DNA of 64,000 nucleotides from Aphrophora alni (taxonomy: Eukaryota; Arthropoda; Insecta; Hemiptera; Aphrophoridae), in NCBI GenBank assembly GCA_963513935.1, contig OY740769.1:75862355-75926354 (forward strand), given 5' to 3'. Below the pieces are notes generated by a model. It saw only the letters and a program-made list of their open reading frames with translations, ran no database searches and had not been told where the DNA came from. The position numbers were made by a program, and so were the translations under genes. Shown here piece by piece: positions 11,707 to 24,395 of the stretch; the stretch's first letter is position 1; every line of letters starts with the position of its first letter.

Positions 11707-14214
11707 TCAAACCAATTTATGTATTTATACATATTTACAGATATATAAGCAAAATAAACAATACATAGAGTAAGTTTTATTTCACCAGGGGTGTCGTGTC
11801 CTTGGTCCTATCTAGTTTCCAGAGAAATTTATAAAAAATGTATGAAATATCGGGAAAAATAAATCTCTTGAATCTTTCCCTAACACACGGATTGAATATA
11901 CATATTCATAAAAGCGAAAAGAAAACAGAAGTTATTGAAAAAATATAGAAGATCTAAAATATAATCATTAGATTGATTTTATGAGATATTATAAATGCAA
12001 ACAAACAAATGTTTAATCGTAGAAAATGTTTCGTGTTGCAAACTTGATTATATTAATTAAAATTAATATGCAATCTTTTTAATGTGTGTAGAATCTTATA
12101 ACCCAAGATTTAGACCATAGCTGACCATTGTAATAGCATTATTGAGATTATGTTGGGGGATTATGCCAAAGTTATTGTTACTGTGTTATTGTTTCACTAT
12201 CACAATTAAAAAAAAAAAAAAACATGTCAAAGGTTTTGTAGTATATATTTTTAACCACTTTAAGTGATGATGTGAAACTTCAATTGACTAGGTAATGTGT
12301 GAAACATATGTTAACTTCTATAATAGCGTTACCCCATGCACATCTTATAACAACGACATTTCTTTGCAGAAATCAGTTAAGTGGGAGATTCAATGGTTAT
12401 ATAAAAATGGTCTACATCACATTGAAGATTTTGTCCGATAATTAATTTTGAATCTAAACAGTTCGGCAAACAGAGCTCTTAAAATGTCTAGTTTAACATG
12501 ACCCATTTTCTTGCTTGTTGGGCATCTACTAAATATATGTGTTATAAAACTGCTTGTGGATATTCTATACTGTTATTCTGATGTAAATAATATATATTTT
12601 TATCAACTGATATTTAACACAATATTAGTTGAAATAATTTGCTCGAGATTTATTTTCAACGTGAATATCAAAACACGATTAAAATTTACAAGCAAAATTT
12701 CAAAAACCATAAAATCCATTTTTACAACTTATTTATTCTGAAATATAATAAAAGTTCAGATATAAAAGTTTTACAATCATTTGTAGCAAATCCAGCTCTT
12801 GTACTTCGCTTTATAACATTAAGTTAGTTATCAATATAAATTCTTCTTTGAATGGAATTTCCTTTTGCTTTTCATTAAAGTAGATAATTTGAAAAGGTCT
12901 GGGGGAATGTAGACGTTATTTCCCTCGTATCCTAACTCGGTATAGTTACAGACACAGAAACTAACAGACATTACTTAATAAATTTCTTCCTCAAATCCAT
13001 TTATTTAATGATAAGAGTTATTATTATTTTCCAACGGATTTACATCATTTACAATAATTAGGCTTATTTAATATATAAGACTTTGAAATTAATTGTTAAC
13101 ATACAGTAACATACTTTAACTGAAAAACACTGCATACAAATTTTGAGATTACTAAAAGTGTTTTCATGTTAGGGTAAAGCAATTGTGGGTCATCCTACCA
13201 GGTACGTAATGATTACATTTCAGCGTATGTATTTATACTGTCTATCCAATGTTAATTTCCTTTATATTCTGTATGAAATGTTCAATTAAACTGTAGTTAC
13301 CAAGGGAATAAAGAGAGGCATTGTAGCTACAAGTGTAAATAGCTTTGTTCATCTTCTGCATGGCTGAGTTTGACCTTAATATCCAGAATCACAATGAACA
13401 CAAATGGACATCTTGATAATTATTTAATCTACTCATTTTTTCTTTTTTACTTGTAGTAACTGTCATGCTAGTTTTAGTTGTCATTAGCTGTATAGAAGAG
13501 AGCAAAGTAGGGCTCAACTTCAAAGCTCGTACACAATGATATTTGTTTTTTGTTTTTTTTAAACGGCTTCATATCTCTAGTCTGGTTAGATAAACGGTAT
13601 TGCACAAACCTTGCCTCAGCTGTATACAGAGTGGTTTACTAAAATGATTTTACTCATTACAGGTTGTTACAAAAATATATGAATCATTTATCTTATAATA
13701 TTTATTTAATGTAAAAAAGTTTAATGTATAATTGATAGTTATAGAACAGATCAATCAAAATCGAACAATTTGTTTTTTTGTTTTTTCGCCTATATTTAAA
13801 AATAACAGATTTATCCTCATTTAAACATTTTCTTCCAATATTAATAATATTAAAATAAAAGTACATTGGTGACCTTATTGGTATGTAGGTTGAAAGGATA
13901 TAACTTAAACTATATTAATAACAGAAAGTGCAAATATACTTTTCCATGTATAGATCAAATATTTTATTAACGTTTTAAGAGTAAACTAACTTTATTTTAG
14001 TAGGTGAACTGAAATACAATGCTAATTATTAGAAAATAATAGGGTTTTTTATAAAAAAATCGTGTATATATATATATATATATTGTCCTTATCAGAGCTC
14101 AAGGTTCCCAATATTATATTTTATGTATGTAGGGGTGACCACATCACTGTGACTTTTATAGATCTATTGTTCCCCTTACACTATTCCTGATGTGCTCACT
14201 TACATACTTTTTTC
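11707..14214. other. AT-rich stretch with no recognised gene
   Basis: No gene recognised. A (TA)n run sits at 14066-14083. Two overlapping plus frames at 12511-12827 are low-complexity Ile/Phe/Lys and are not credible. Confidence 0.35.
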
Positions 14215-16960
14215 TAATACATAGCCACCATAACATGCGTGATTTGAATGGGAATTAGAAAGGGTAGCTCTTCCACTTCAAATTGGTTTTTTCTCAAGGT
14301 TCCTGTATTTTAATAGCTATGGCCTCGTAGTCTATTATCACAAGGAGTTTATTCACCCTCCATACAGTACCTTCAGGTCGTGTTATCCGTTAGGTTAAGC
14401 TTCCCATTATTCCGCTGAGTGTGCCATGCCCCGTAAGGAAGCCCGTTATTAGTTTTAGCAAATTCTTGCATAGATTATACTGGATCTCTTATGGTCGTAA
14501 TTCCCGAGAATCTCCTTAACTCGCATAAGTTCTACTCTTTCTTTCTATAATTTTGTTTTACTGGCTTTTTCACCTCTTTTACATCTCATCTTGAAGTAGA
14601 TTTCTTCAAGTTAACTGAATGGTTAACTTATTACGAATAGCGTGGATGTCCCTTTTCATTGTTTATATGTATTTTCTATCCCCTCTTTTACCATGTGTGC
14701 CTGGTACCCAGAGACTAATTTATTACTCTTGCCTAGTTAATTATGGATTTGTAGGCATTCCAAGACTATTGTTGAACTGATGATTTTAAAGCTCAGCGTT
14801 TTTAATGGCAGCTTGGTTGTCTGAAAGAATTGCAATATTTTACTCTCGTATCGTATTCAAATTTCCTTTGCACACAACTGTCAGTAGCGTTTATTTCGAC
14901 ATGAAATATGCTGGTAAATTTGGCCAATGCCTCCGACTAAATGGTACCTTATCCAAATACTCTGGGTTTAATTAATTTCACTTTTGTCTGTGTAATAAAA
15001 ATGGTTTCCGTTGTCTGCGAGTTGATGAATTGCTCATTCCAATCACTTTTAGAACTCCCTAAGGTCTGTTACTTGTTATTTCATGGCTGGTGTTCGCCAT
15101 CTATGTCACTCGCAGGCCTGCTCCTTTTCCGGATGATTCCACAACTAGATTGAGGGGTGTGAGGTTGAGGTTAGCCTTTGTACAATGTTATCTCTCCTGT
15201 TAGGCAAATGCAAGCCAGTCTAAGCAAGTTGTCCAAGTACTTTATTGTTTTAAACACCTTTGTTCTATTTGCACATGCCACTGCCCCAATTGTGATTGAT
15301 CTCACAATATTAATTTGTAAGTCTAAAGTAGAATCCGTTGGTGACAACCTTGTTATTCTCGCTCTACTTCTACACACCATTATGGCAGAAGTAGCTTTAC
15401 GGACAGTAGATTATACATGACATTTCTACAGAAGCCCTTTATCTAGTATTAGACCTAGATATATTACTTCTGTTTTTCATTCTAGTAGTACTTCATCCAA
15501 AAAGGTTGTTCTCAGGTTGGGAAGCTTTATTCTCTTAGTGAATGGTACCAAGGTAGTTTATGTTGGATTTATACCCAACACCACCGAGCTACACTTTCCT
15601 CTAGTAAATGCAATCCAACCTTGAAGTATTTCACAAATGATGACTACTTCAACTTTTCCTTAGCCATAATGTCATCGGCATAACTCTTCTACATTATTTA
15701 GATGATGTAGCAGCTTTTCTTCCAATTATATTATTGAATCCTTCTCTTGCTCTTCTCGAGGTTCGTGAAATGTATCCAGTAGCGAAACTAATATTTGTCA
15801 GTTGTACTAAATAAGGCAAATCTCATTTATCTCTCTATCAAGAACAGATGAAGAAATTCCACCAACCCCTAGCAATTTTACCTGCTGAAATGAATCTGTA
15901 ACCCACTTCAGCCTTTTCGGGCAGATGATTTAATTGGTCATTTGTAGTTCTTCTTTCCTTGGCTTACCAGAATATTGGTCATCTACCCCTGATCATTTGC
16001 TTGCTGTCTGGAAAACTCATTTCCAATGGGTATAGGTCATGCTGCTCTTCATCCTACGTGTAGCTACCATATTCCCTATGAGATGCTACTGAACCATATA
16101 CACTACTTATTACCTTGCTTCCGCCATAATATACAGGTCAGTGGGTGGAAGCCCGAGTAATATTTACATTGTAGCGATTGTTGTAGTGTAGTGTAATGGA
16201 CACGGCTCCTGTCGCATATAGGCATGCCAACCTCGAAACCTTAGAGGTGTTTTGGTACATTCCGGCTAGGCTACAACCCAACACACTACCACCCTATAGC
16301 TAATCATACGTCTTAAATACCAGTATAGATGTATCTCTCATCACTGCTAGTTTTAGTCTACAAGTACTCCCTACTGGTATTCTTACTGTCATTAATGATT
16401 TATTGGCTTTTTCTGTATCGCGCCTCAAGTGTGAATTCCAGGTTAGTTTGGTGTAATCAGTGTCGTCATATAAGGTTTTTGACTGTAAGATTTTCCTTGC
16501 GACACCATCTTTCTACTAGTGACAGAGCTATTTTCATGAGATCGACCACAGTGTTCCCAAAACTCCCTTGAATTAGCAAAACCACATCATCCACATATCC
16601 TTGGGCGTAGTAACCCTCCGATTAGAGATGGTTCAGTAGTGTTTTAACCATCAGACACCACTGAAGGAAGAGACAACTCCCCTTGCGGACAACCCCTGGT
16701 GACTACAGCCTCCAGTTATTTCCATTACTTTATCTACAACTGTCCTTAAATTAAACATGTCCTCCCACTCGAACACGTTTGATTTAATTTTTTGATATGA
16801 TAAATCGCGGACTACCGACTCATGGGAAACATTGTTAAAAGCTCCCTCGATGTTTAGAAAGAAACCGAGGGCATATTCACGGTTAACGACAGTCACTTCC
16901 AGTCATTCAAATAGACTATGGAGTGCAGTTTTTTTATTACCGCATATCCAATGCCTATGC
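14215..16960 (-). mobile_element. R1/Jockey-type LINE remnant with RT, RNase H and zinc-finger-like end
   Basis: Reading down the minus strand: ALGFFLNIEGAFNNVSHES (RT motif with the first catalytic Asp replaced by Asn, 16651-16896), then CSHQG, then AQGYVDDVVLLIQGS (the YxDD box, about 16583-16605) and VERWCRKENL, then LLRLACICLTGEI (about 15190-15230), then IAILSDNQAAIK (an RNase H-like motif, about 14800-14840), and near 14400 a Cys-containing tail. The order matches the ORF2 C-terminal two thirds of R1/Jockey/I-group elements that carry RNase H. Stops and frameshifts are frequent and the upstream endonuclease is missing, so it is dead. The region is visibly less AT-rich than its flanks. 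Confidence 0.85.
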
Positions 16961-17880
16961 AATCGTCATCAGTTCTTACACATACACAAACCTTTTTGGT
17001 GAGTACAACTGAGGATGGTGATTTAATCACTAAAACGTCTTCTTGAACACGTCCTCTTGAAATAAAGTTTGCAAAATTGTGTTTTATTTCACTTGGTTAT
17101 GTTGAAAATCAATAATTCTATGATGGAACAAAATTGTTTACTGAAGGAAAGTTATTTTTAGACATCGCTACATAATTCCTATTCCCTTTTATCGCTATCC
17201 TAATGACTATCACATGATTCTGTCATTAAAAACCAAGCATTTGCTTTCAGCAGACTCAATACTTATTTGCTGAATTCACAGTAATACAAATGTGTTTTCT
17301 CACTTCACTTCTAACAAAATAAAGAAAAACGTTCTTACTATCAGAGAAACACATCAACATTCTTGAATATATTCATTAGTATTTATAATAAGTACTTAAT
17401 TATTTGATACATTACGCTTTAAGTCGTAGTTCTCTAGATTCATTTTTACTTTTATTTAAAATATCCTCAAACGTAAATTTCTTTTTTCTGGGTTTTAGTA
17501 GGTTTATTAGTGTTATGCTCTTTACATTGATAAATAACACTTTGTAATTAAACACTTTGCAATTACCTTTAGTGTTAATTAAAAAATATATAAATATATT
17601 TGTGTATTTACAACATGTCCCTTAAAAAATATTGACTTACAAAAATTATTTAAGTGTCATAATTAGGAGCAACAAAACATCTAACTGTTTGTAAATAAAT
17701 CACTGCTTACATGAAGACCGGCATTTTGTAAATAAAGGGTCTACAAATTTATAGTGTGCATATATTCCCAGCTAAAAGATTTACCACTAACTATCCTAAT
17801 AATTTGAGACGGAATTCATGTGTCAAAAATAAACCATGAAAAAATAAAGTTATCTTATATCTTCAAAAACCTCAAAATGA
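16961..17880. other. AT-rich stretch with no recognised gene
   Basis: Nothing recognised on either strand. Confidence 0.4.
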
Positions 17881-17980
17881 CTTCACTTGCGAAAAGTCCA
17901 ACGCCAACAACAGGACTCGAACCTATGTATATTTGAGATACCAAGAGCGAGTTACAATGAGCTAAACTTGGTTATCTAAT
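17820..17980 (-). repeat. tRNA-derived SINE (or tRNA pseudogene)
   Basis: On the minus strand TTTAGCTCATTGTAACTCG (A box, 17967-17949) is followed 44 nt on by a perfect B box GGTTCGAGTCC (17923-17913) inside a pairable T arm (ATAGG/CCTGT). Partial acceptor pairing (CCAA with TTGG) exists, but no clean anticodon arm, so a functional tRNA is unlikely. AT-rich sequence typical of a SINE body continues toward 17820. Confidence 0.55.
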
Positions 17981-18369
17981 TATGTCACGTCGAACCCTAA
18001 ACTTCTTGGAAGTGATATAGACCATGAAACAATCAATCAAAATATACGTGTATACTGTACATACGTAACCACGAATATCAGAAATATTAATGTGAAATGA
18101 TATAATTTGTATAACCATAGTATCCACCAGATATTGCAGTGAATATACAATATATGATTGTAAACATTTAAAATATCCACGGTGCACAGACAAACAAAAT
18201 AAAAATTCATTTTATTACAAATACAAAGACAATAGAAATGTAATGAATCTCTCTAACTGCATCCTGTACAATGTGAATCGGATTTACTAGAAAATTACAT
18301 TTTATACCTGCTGTGTATGCAATCATGTTATTTCAATGCACATTAAATGTAATTTTAAATTACAAGGAG

Positions 18370-18435
18370 TTGAGCTGCGTAGCTCAGTTGTTAAGGTACA
18401 ACTGTTTAGACTAATAAAGCGTTCAAATATATAAA
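18370..18435 (+). repeat. Second tRNA-like fragment
   Basis: GCGTAGCTCAGTTGTTAAGG (about 18377-18396) matches a tRNA D arm / A box. GCGTTCAAATA (18419-18429) sits at B-box distance but lacks the GG and CC of a true box. A decayed tRNA or SINE head. Confidence 0.4.
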
Positions 18436-18656
18436 CAGTTAACAATGTTTATTGTTTTAGTTGGTTTAGAAGGTCTGTTTTTATCTTTTAAATGTTCAGA
18501 TATTACTTTAACATATTAAAATACAAATAACACTTCTACATACAGAGTATGCCATTTTTCTTGACGTAAAAACTTTCTCTGTCTTCAGGACTTTAGGCTT
18601 CATTCATGAAAAGAATAAATTATTGATTTGTATGATATATGAAAATAATGTACCTT

Positions 18657-18772
18657 AAAGGTAATAAAACACATTTTTTTATTTTGTAACATCAACTTTT
18701 TATTATTCTAGACTAGTGGACTAATAAAAAGTGGATGTTACAAAATAAGAAAATTGTGTTTTATTATCTTTT
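18657..18772. mobile_element. Small hairpin MITE
   Basis: Arms 18657-18707 and 18721-18772 are inverted copies (AATAAAACACA, TTATTTTGTAACATC, CTTTTTATTA in both) with a few mismatches and a 13-nt centre. No coding content. Confidence 0.8.
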
Positions 18773-18867
18773 AACATGGAATTCCAACAAGAACTTTCGG
18801 TCTCGACAGTAATGAAGAAAAAATAAATAAATAAATAAAATAATAATGTACCTTGTAACAACCTGAA

Positions 18868-18910
18868 GGTTTTAAACCTAACCTAACCTGAACGGCTTAG
18901 GTTGTAAACC
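18868..18910. repeat. CCTAA run with inverted TTAGG
   Basis: AACCTAACCTAACCTGAAC is followed by GGCTTAGGTTGTAAACC, giving a short palindromic telomere-like fragment. Confidence 0.6.
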
Positions 18911-21900
18911 TGAAGAAAGGAACAGTTTACAATCATTGCACAATCTTTCTCACGCCTAAACACAAATACAGTTAAATTTATCTGTACCTCATATTTTTTA
19001 TATAAATATAAAATAGCCTTTACTAGCTTTGGTTTGTATTTATAAAATCAGGAGTCATGAATGCTCATATTTAAATTTAGTTCATGTTTATTGAGAGATA
19101 ATAATAACTTATTATTTGTAGACAAAAGTGTATGATTAATATTATGAATATCCCAAAATTGAATAACATTTCTATTAACCGTCTGAATAATTTCAAGATA
19201 TAAAGTTTGAAGTCTGATTAAGAATCCTGTCTGATTATGAGAGCCGCTGTTTAGGTTTAGTATCAGACAACTAACTTCGTTAAGTAGCTACATAACCTTA
19301 ACTTTAGTTTAATTTTAAGAAACGTTCAAGATTATTGGAAGACATTTACGGTAAATCTTTTTTAATAAAATCTAAGAAAATTAAATGTTTACATAATACC
19401 AGTAGACTGTAATGTAGTGTTTGTTCATGACTATAATTGAAATGTTAGTAATGAAAATCAATGGTTTTATGATATCAGTAAATTTGTTAGTAATTTAGTT
19501 TGGGAATTCTATAAATTTATTAGAAAATATTACTTTGTTTCTTATAGATATGCTAGGGATCAATATTTTACAAAAAACATCCCTTCATGTCAGTTTTGTT
19601 AGCTTTATCGTGATTGTATATGTATGTATTTTTCCTTGTTTTTCTTCTCATTCCTTTTAAATTATCAAAAACAGTGGAATCTTTGTTAATAACAAACGAA
19701 AGCAAACACATTAATTTAAAAAACAATTACTTTTTCAACAAGATTCAATCAATTTTTCATCATCTTCAATTTCGAACATGCAGTACATAGGCCTACATTT
19801 TTTTTTACAAATGAACTATCCAGTCTAATGTCATCACAACATAAACTTGAAAACATAGGATCACTTCTTATGCTTTACATGCATGAAGCGTTGGCCTCTA
19901 GTAGCTTTCATTTCAGTGAGACAAAATTTGTGTAGATGTAATGAGTGATGATGATAAGACCTAGTCATTGAAGTGCCTTCTAGTTTCATGTAAAGTATTT
20001 GTTGTGGCACTCTGGGTTTCTTAGTCATTAGGATATTGTCTTGTTAGTTGCAGCAGTTTGCATTCCAAAATATAAAAAGAAACTAATCTTCTATCTTTAG
20101 TTTTGTAGACGGGAGTGAAATTTTCTATCAAAATTTTGATTTTTTAATTATTTGGAAAGGCTCAATAGCTCGAAAACCATACCAAATCTTTATTCGTCAA
20201 ATTTTCACCCATAGGAAATGCATGTGAGAACTAAAAATAATATTCGGTTGTTACAATACACACATCGACTAAATATTTTTCTACCAGTTACTTTATGCAA
20301 TTAAAGGAACATATATATTGTAATATTTATGAGAGGATGAGAGATATTTTAGTAAAATCCATATTATTAGTGCATTATTTTTATTAGCTTTAACTAAGCG
20401 TTTCCTTTTTGGAAGTAACCCAATATTATTGGAGTTTACGACATTTATAATTAATTATTTTAGAAACTGAAATTTATAATGAGCAATTTTAGTTAAATTT
20501 ATAGAGGTTTTTGTTATATAGAAGTGCAGAATATTGAATCCCAAATCTTTTAGAATATTAAAATTTTTAGGGAATATTTGGACTCAAAAAAATCCAACTT
20601 TGCATATAAAAAATAAAAGTGAGATTTAATTTTACAAATATGAGTGATTAACGAAGTATTAATTAATATAAAAATGGAATATTCCATATAGTAAAATACT
20701 CATGGTAGACGAAATGAGGCAATATTTGATTTTGTTTTTTAACAAACTCTATATGTACAAAGTGTAACAGTTGAGAATATAATTAAAACTTATAAAGTTA
20801 TGCATATTATTCGACATGACAAAATCATATAATTGAAAATATATAACTTTATTAAATGTAGTTATACTTCATTTCATTTTTACTGGTTAATTTGCTGAAA
20901 TGGACATTTAAGAATTTCACTTTGTCCTGTTTAAAAAAATTATAATTGTGGTTTTTTTTGTTTTATTATATATTGGTTTTTTCTCTTAGCATTAAAAGAC
21001 TTTGAGCAAGAAATGATAAACAGGAATTTAAATGTTTCATCAGCTTTATGATTTGTGAATATAATAAATAAGGAATGATTGGTCTTTAGTTATTCTTGGA
21101 CACGTTTTCAAACAAATTTATTCATTATTTGAAAATTCAGCTTTAAAATGTATTTACCGATACGATAGTTCTATATAAAACATGATAGTATTTAACTACA
21201 GATCATAAAATGTGTACAATTATTTATTAGAGACAAAATGTGTGTAATCAATAAGCACATTATACGACTGTTCAATTGCATTTGGTCAAAACGTTCAATA
21301 AATGAAGTTGTATAACAACTAAAGATACCCACATAAATATATGGTATTTAACGGATGCTCTAAATGTGGTCTTCAGACGGTTCTCATTTCTTGGTCTTGT
21401 ATTTCACATTTATAGGCTAAATAGCTTTGTTTCCAACGGAATTAATTTTTTTAAATTATCAGTCCGGGTGTTAGAACACTAAAACAATCCTTAAATCACA
21501 GTATGTAGTAAAATAATTGCCTATCATATATACAGCTAATTGTTTATTCAACATAAATAGCATTTTAAAAATTCCAATGGTAGTCATCTGTAATAACATC
21601 ATTTTACAATACAAATAGAATTAAAAATACTTTTCCATCAATAAAATATGGTCAAATTCATACATGTTTTGGAGGAAGATATTTAATAGCAACTGAATGT
21701 TGCATTCGATAAACCGTAATGTCCTTCATTATAACTATTAAAAACAACGAACATTCTTGAAGAAAAAAAAGGGGAAAGTGAATCAAATGAAACCCCTACT
21801 AAAAAAACACTGGTGATTGAATTTAGAATTAAATCATAACGGAGAACCAAATAATTAGACAAAATCAAGAACTTCATTTAATCATGTGAAAATATTTCCT

Positions 21901-24300
21901 ATAATATACATGATCACCAACATTTAAGTGTGATTTAATACATTGTGTCGTTGACTACTGTGAATATACAGGGGAATTGTTTGATACAAATAGAAGATAT
22001 AAAATATTCGCGTTTGTTATAGCTTGAACACTCACCATCGCCATATTAAGTTCAAACACAAACTAATACACACATATATACTCATTATACAATACTTTCA
22101 CTTAATTGTCGCTATTGTTATTATTAATATAATTAGAGCGTACAAGAGCGGCGAGCGAGTTTCATACGTACTTTTATTCGAGTGTGTTTGGGCGGAATGT
22201 TTATTTAAGCAGTGGTTCCAAAAGAATTTGTATCAATCAGAGTCATTGTAATCGGTAACTAGCTAGGAGTAGAGAGTGTACCTATCAATAACTCGAAACT
22301 GAATGGAACTTGAGGATGGATGAATAGGTCTTTACGAAACACTACTCGTAATAGATATGTTAATATCTCTTTTTGTTCGTCACTCTTTAAAGTTCTCTCG
22401 CTGAATATTTGCTGAACCTATACAAATATTCAAATCTAGTAACTAGATTTTATGGTAATCGTTGTTCCCTTATAATTTTCAATGATATGAACGATTTGTG
22501 CAAATTGTCCAGCAACTAAGGATTGTCCATTACAGTTTTAAAAGGAATAATTTTAGTTTAGAAATGTTATAGTTGAGAATATTGAGTTCCTTATAGTCAA
22601 TCCCTGACACCATTATCGTCTTTACTCTGTTAACGGGATTTTAATGGAAATCAGCAGACTCTTTAACACCCAATCCCCTCAAGCAAAGGTGGTGTTCCCA
22701 CGAAGATATTATTTGAAACACTTTAACCCGCAGCCTTGTTAAATTGCAGGTATTGGGGGGGGGGTTACACAGCATCTTCTTTGGAGCAATACTTTATAAA
22801 AATAACTGAGAGTTTAGAATGCCAGAAGAGAGGCACCTAACGAGGGAGTAAACTTCTTCATCTGTATTCAACCAAGAGTTTGAAGAGCTATGTTCCATTT
22901 ATACCACATATAACGAACTACTAAGAGTGCCAATAGAGTAGAGTAGTCGCCGTTTTAAGAGTCAGAATGACAAGTTCAGATAGTTAGGTTGTGATATACT
23001 ATTTTTGATAACGATGATCAATTTATCTCAAACTCAGAATACCTATGTACTCTATTAGTAGGAGCTTGTAGAATATCATTGTAAAGACATAGCGCTTCAA
23101 GTGAACCTTTATTTTTAAAATTGTTTTATATATTTTTGATTTATTTCTTTAAGAAATACTTTACAGATTAGGGTACTTGAGATACGCCTTAACCTCGTAA
23201 GATCACGACCTCTTTGTGACTGAAGGAAGGAAGCTATGAGAGCATTTAGCCAGCAGCATGGTCATTTCGCTTATCACTATATTGTTTGCGTAATATCGAT
23301 GTTAGAGGAAAGACAATACAACACCATGATCATTTCTTACATTCGACTGGAGGATGGTAAGGAAGAAGATCTCCATACTCATTGAGATGAAGACCAGATT
23401 TAACCCTATTAAGGATACGTTGGTTGGCAGCAGGTTGCTCATATCTCAATGAATATTAGTAATTCGATACCATTTGTGACAAAACATTATTTGTTTCTGT
23501 ACCTCAGGGATAGTCCTTATTTTCCAAGGTTTTACCAAGTCTTTTTGACTGAGGGAATACTTGATTTTTTAAATCGCCAATATTACTTCTATAAACAGAA
23601 CTAGATATTGGTTGTACACCTCACTTATCACTTGCAGCACAACTCCTTGCAACTTTCTCTCTACCTACCATTTGTCGTCCCTTGAAAAACAAAACGCCTT
23701 TGTCTTTCTCACAAAAATTGAGGAAGTCGAAGAGTTGTCATAACACCTATGTCACAATGAAGAACACTCCTAGGCTTTGTATCTGGATTGAATTTAGCAT
23801 CTAAAGATGGTCTCAGTACGGGAAAGCAAAAACATAAAATATCAACTGCATCTCCAACATTTAAGAAAATGTGCACGCATATAATAATTTTGGTTATATT
23901 TAAAAAATATTAATTATATGTCAGTGGGTCCAGCTCGAACAAAATTATTCATAATACATTCTAAATGTAAACAAACGGGATTTGGTAAATGAAACGTCAA
24001 ATTTCAAAACATTAGTTTATGAAGTAATGAGCTAAGTTTACAATCACAAATATCCTAACAAAAATATGGGTGAACAATAGATACAAAAATAAAAACGGAG
24101 TTGTTGGTTGCAATTACTTAGCCATTCTAATGAAAGAAGCAGAGAGGGAACAGTTGCTATATTTCCAACAATTATTTTACTAGTGGAAAATATACGATCA
24201 GACAACTTCTTACCTGCAGCGCACAATGTAGTTTCAATTTTACTCCGATAACAATGTACAGGTTACAAAGTTGTTCCACAAATATTTATCCAGGTGAATT
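18911..24300. other. Long AT-rich stretch with no recognised gene
   Basis: No coding sequence could be supported. A 10-base G run is near 22755-22764. The part from 22640 to 23800 is slightly richer in G and C, but none of its frames resembles a known protein. Confidence 0.35.
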
Positions 24301-24319
24301 GAAAATGTTTTAAAATCAA

Positions 24320-24395
24320 ACACATATATAAATATAAATGTGTATATATATATATTCCATTTATATATAAATATAAATGGAATATATACTTAGGT
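24320..24395. repeat. AT palindrome
   Basis: ATTCCATTTATAT pairs with ATAAATGGAAT around a short loop, within a run of TATATA. A low-complexity hairpin. Confidence 0.6.

Noticed and set aside
17890..17980. Functional tRNA gene
   Set aside because: The A and B boxes and T arm are present, but no proper anticodon arm or full acceptor pairing can be drawn.
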